Shown one piece after another: positions 5,102 through 5,445 of a stretch of 5,445 bases of DNA. How positions within the stretch are numbered: position 1 is the stretch's first letter; the number at the start of each line of letters is the position of its first letter. The stretch spans positions 1 to 5,445 of the forward strand of contig CAKQLR010000069.1 in assembly GCA_934254725.1 (NCBI GenBank), in the 5' to 3' direction. The notes beneath the pieces were generated by a model. The model made no database searches. It was given only the letters and a program-made list of their open reading frames with translations, and was not told where the DNA came from. Both the position numbers and the translations under genes were made by a program. The DNA is from an uncultured Clostridia bacterium (GTDB taxonomy: Bacteria; Bacillota; Clostridia; Christensenellales; Borkfalkiaceae).

Positions 5102-5445
5102 ATGGGAAAAGATTTTTATGCGGATAGAAACCGAGAAAATATAATTAAAATTCAAAAGATAATCAAACCTCTTCCCCCTTATGTTGCCGATTTTTTTGTA
5201 GGGATAGAAACGAGAACTTCCACCCTTACAAGGCTTAACTACGCCTACGACCTGAGGGTGTTTTTCGATTACCTTTCAAAAGAAAGATTTACTTCCCTAT
5301 CTCCTCACGAAATTACTCTTGAAAAGCTTGGCGAAATAGAATCTTTCGATTTTGAAAGGTTTCTCTCTTATCTTGGCAATTATGTCGACGAGGAAGGAAA
5401 AACGAGAAGCTGTAACGAGCAGGCAAAAAAAAGAAAGCTCTCCTC
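5102..5445 (+). CDS. Tyrosine recombinase/integrase (XerC/D-like), N-terminal part, cut by the window end
   Basis: An open frame of 114 residues runs off the right edge. AAAGGAGA (5086-5093) precedes ATG 5102 at good spacing. The visible part is the helical core-binding (SAM-like) domain: PLPPYVADFFVGIETRTS (23-40), TRLNYAYDLRVFFDYL (43-58), and the start of the conserved KKRKLSS helix (109-115) that in this family continues into a first DNA-contacting segment. The catalytic domain with the R-H-R-Y residues lies beyond the window, so activity cannot be judged. The sequence resembles a chromosomal Clostridia recombinase group rather than classical XerC or XerD, which resolve chromosome dimers at dif. 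A phage or conjugative-element integrase is not excluded, but no attachment site or tRNA is seen nearby. Confidence 0.82.
   Translation, partial: MGKDFYADRNRENIIKIQKIIKPLPPYVADFFVGIETRTSTLTRLNYAYDLRVFFDYLSKERFTSLSPHEITLEKLGEIESFDFERFLSYLGNYVDEEGKTRSCNEQAKKRKLS

Overview
The window comes from an AT-rich, Gram-positive-type bacterium and best fits a Firmicutes/Clostridia lineage. This rests on strong purine-rich ribosome binding sites, SigA-type promoters, a GerW/YtfJ sporulation-type protein beside a D,D-carboxypeptidase and RluB, and a PadR regulator and tyrosine recombinase of clostridial style. No species is recognisable.

Layout. Positions 1-1851 (+) are a tight operon: the last codons of a gene that is probably scpB, a DUF2953/YtfI-like membrane protein, a YtfJ/GerW-family protein and a secreted D-Ala-D-Ala carboxypeptidase. 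The last three overlap one another (53 bp, then 8 bp). After a 96-bp gap with its own promoter-like sequence comes rluB (1948-2649, +). A hairpin plus T-run follows it, and the 3' arm of that hairpin is also a near-perfect Shine-Dalgarno for a 41-residue one-helix membrane protein (2711-2836, +). A second, bidirectional terminator closes that small gene and the convergent gene on the minus strand.

Positions 2887-4605 (-) encode the most unusual product: a PadR-type winged-helix DNA-binding domain, about 310 residues of acidic low-complexity linker, and a four-helix membrane domain. Its promoter is close to consensus (TTGACA, 17 bp, TAAAAT) and is bracketed by a perfect 10-bp inverted repeat. 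A gene-poor, very AT-rich region of 496 bp follows, containing a 12-bp stem-loop and a recurring GCGT-A/T-rich motif. The window ends inside a plus-strand tyrosine recombinase (5102 onward) with its own promoter and ribosome binding site.

How the parts relate. The first block is the widespread clostridial scpAB-ytfI-ytfJ-dac-rluB neighbourhood, which combines chromosome segregation, spore/envelope and rRNA modification genes. Here spmA/spmB, which often lie between dac and rluB, are absent. The membrane-tethered PadR protein and the short hairpin-controlled membrane peptide are the least explained elements. A functional link between them is only a suggestion from adjacency.
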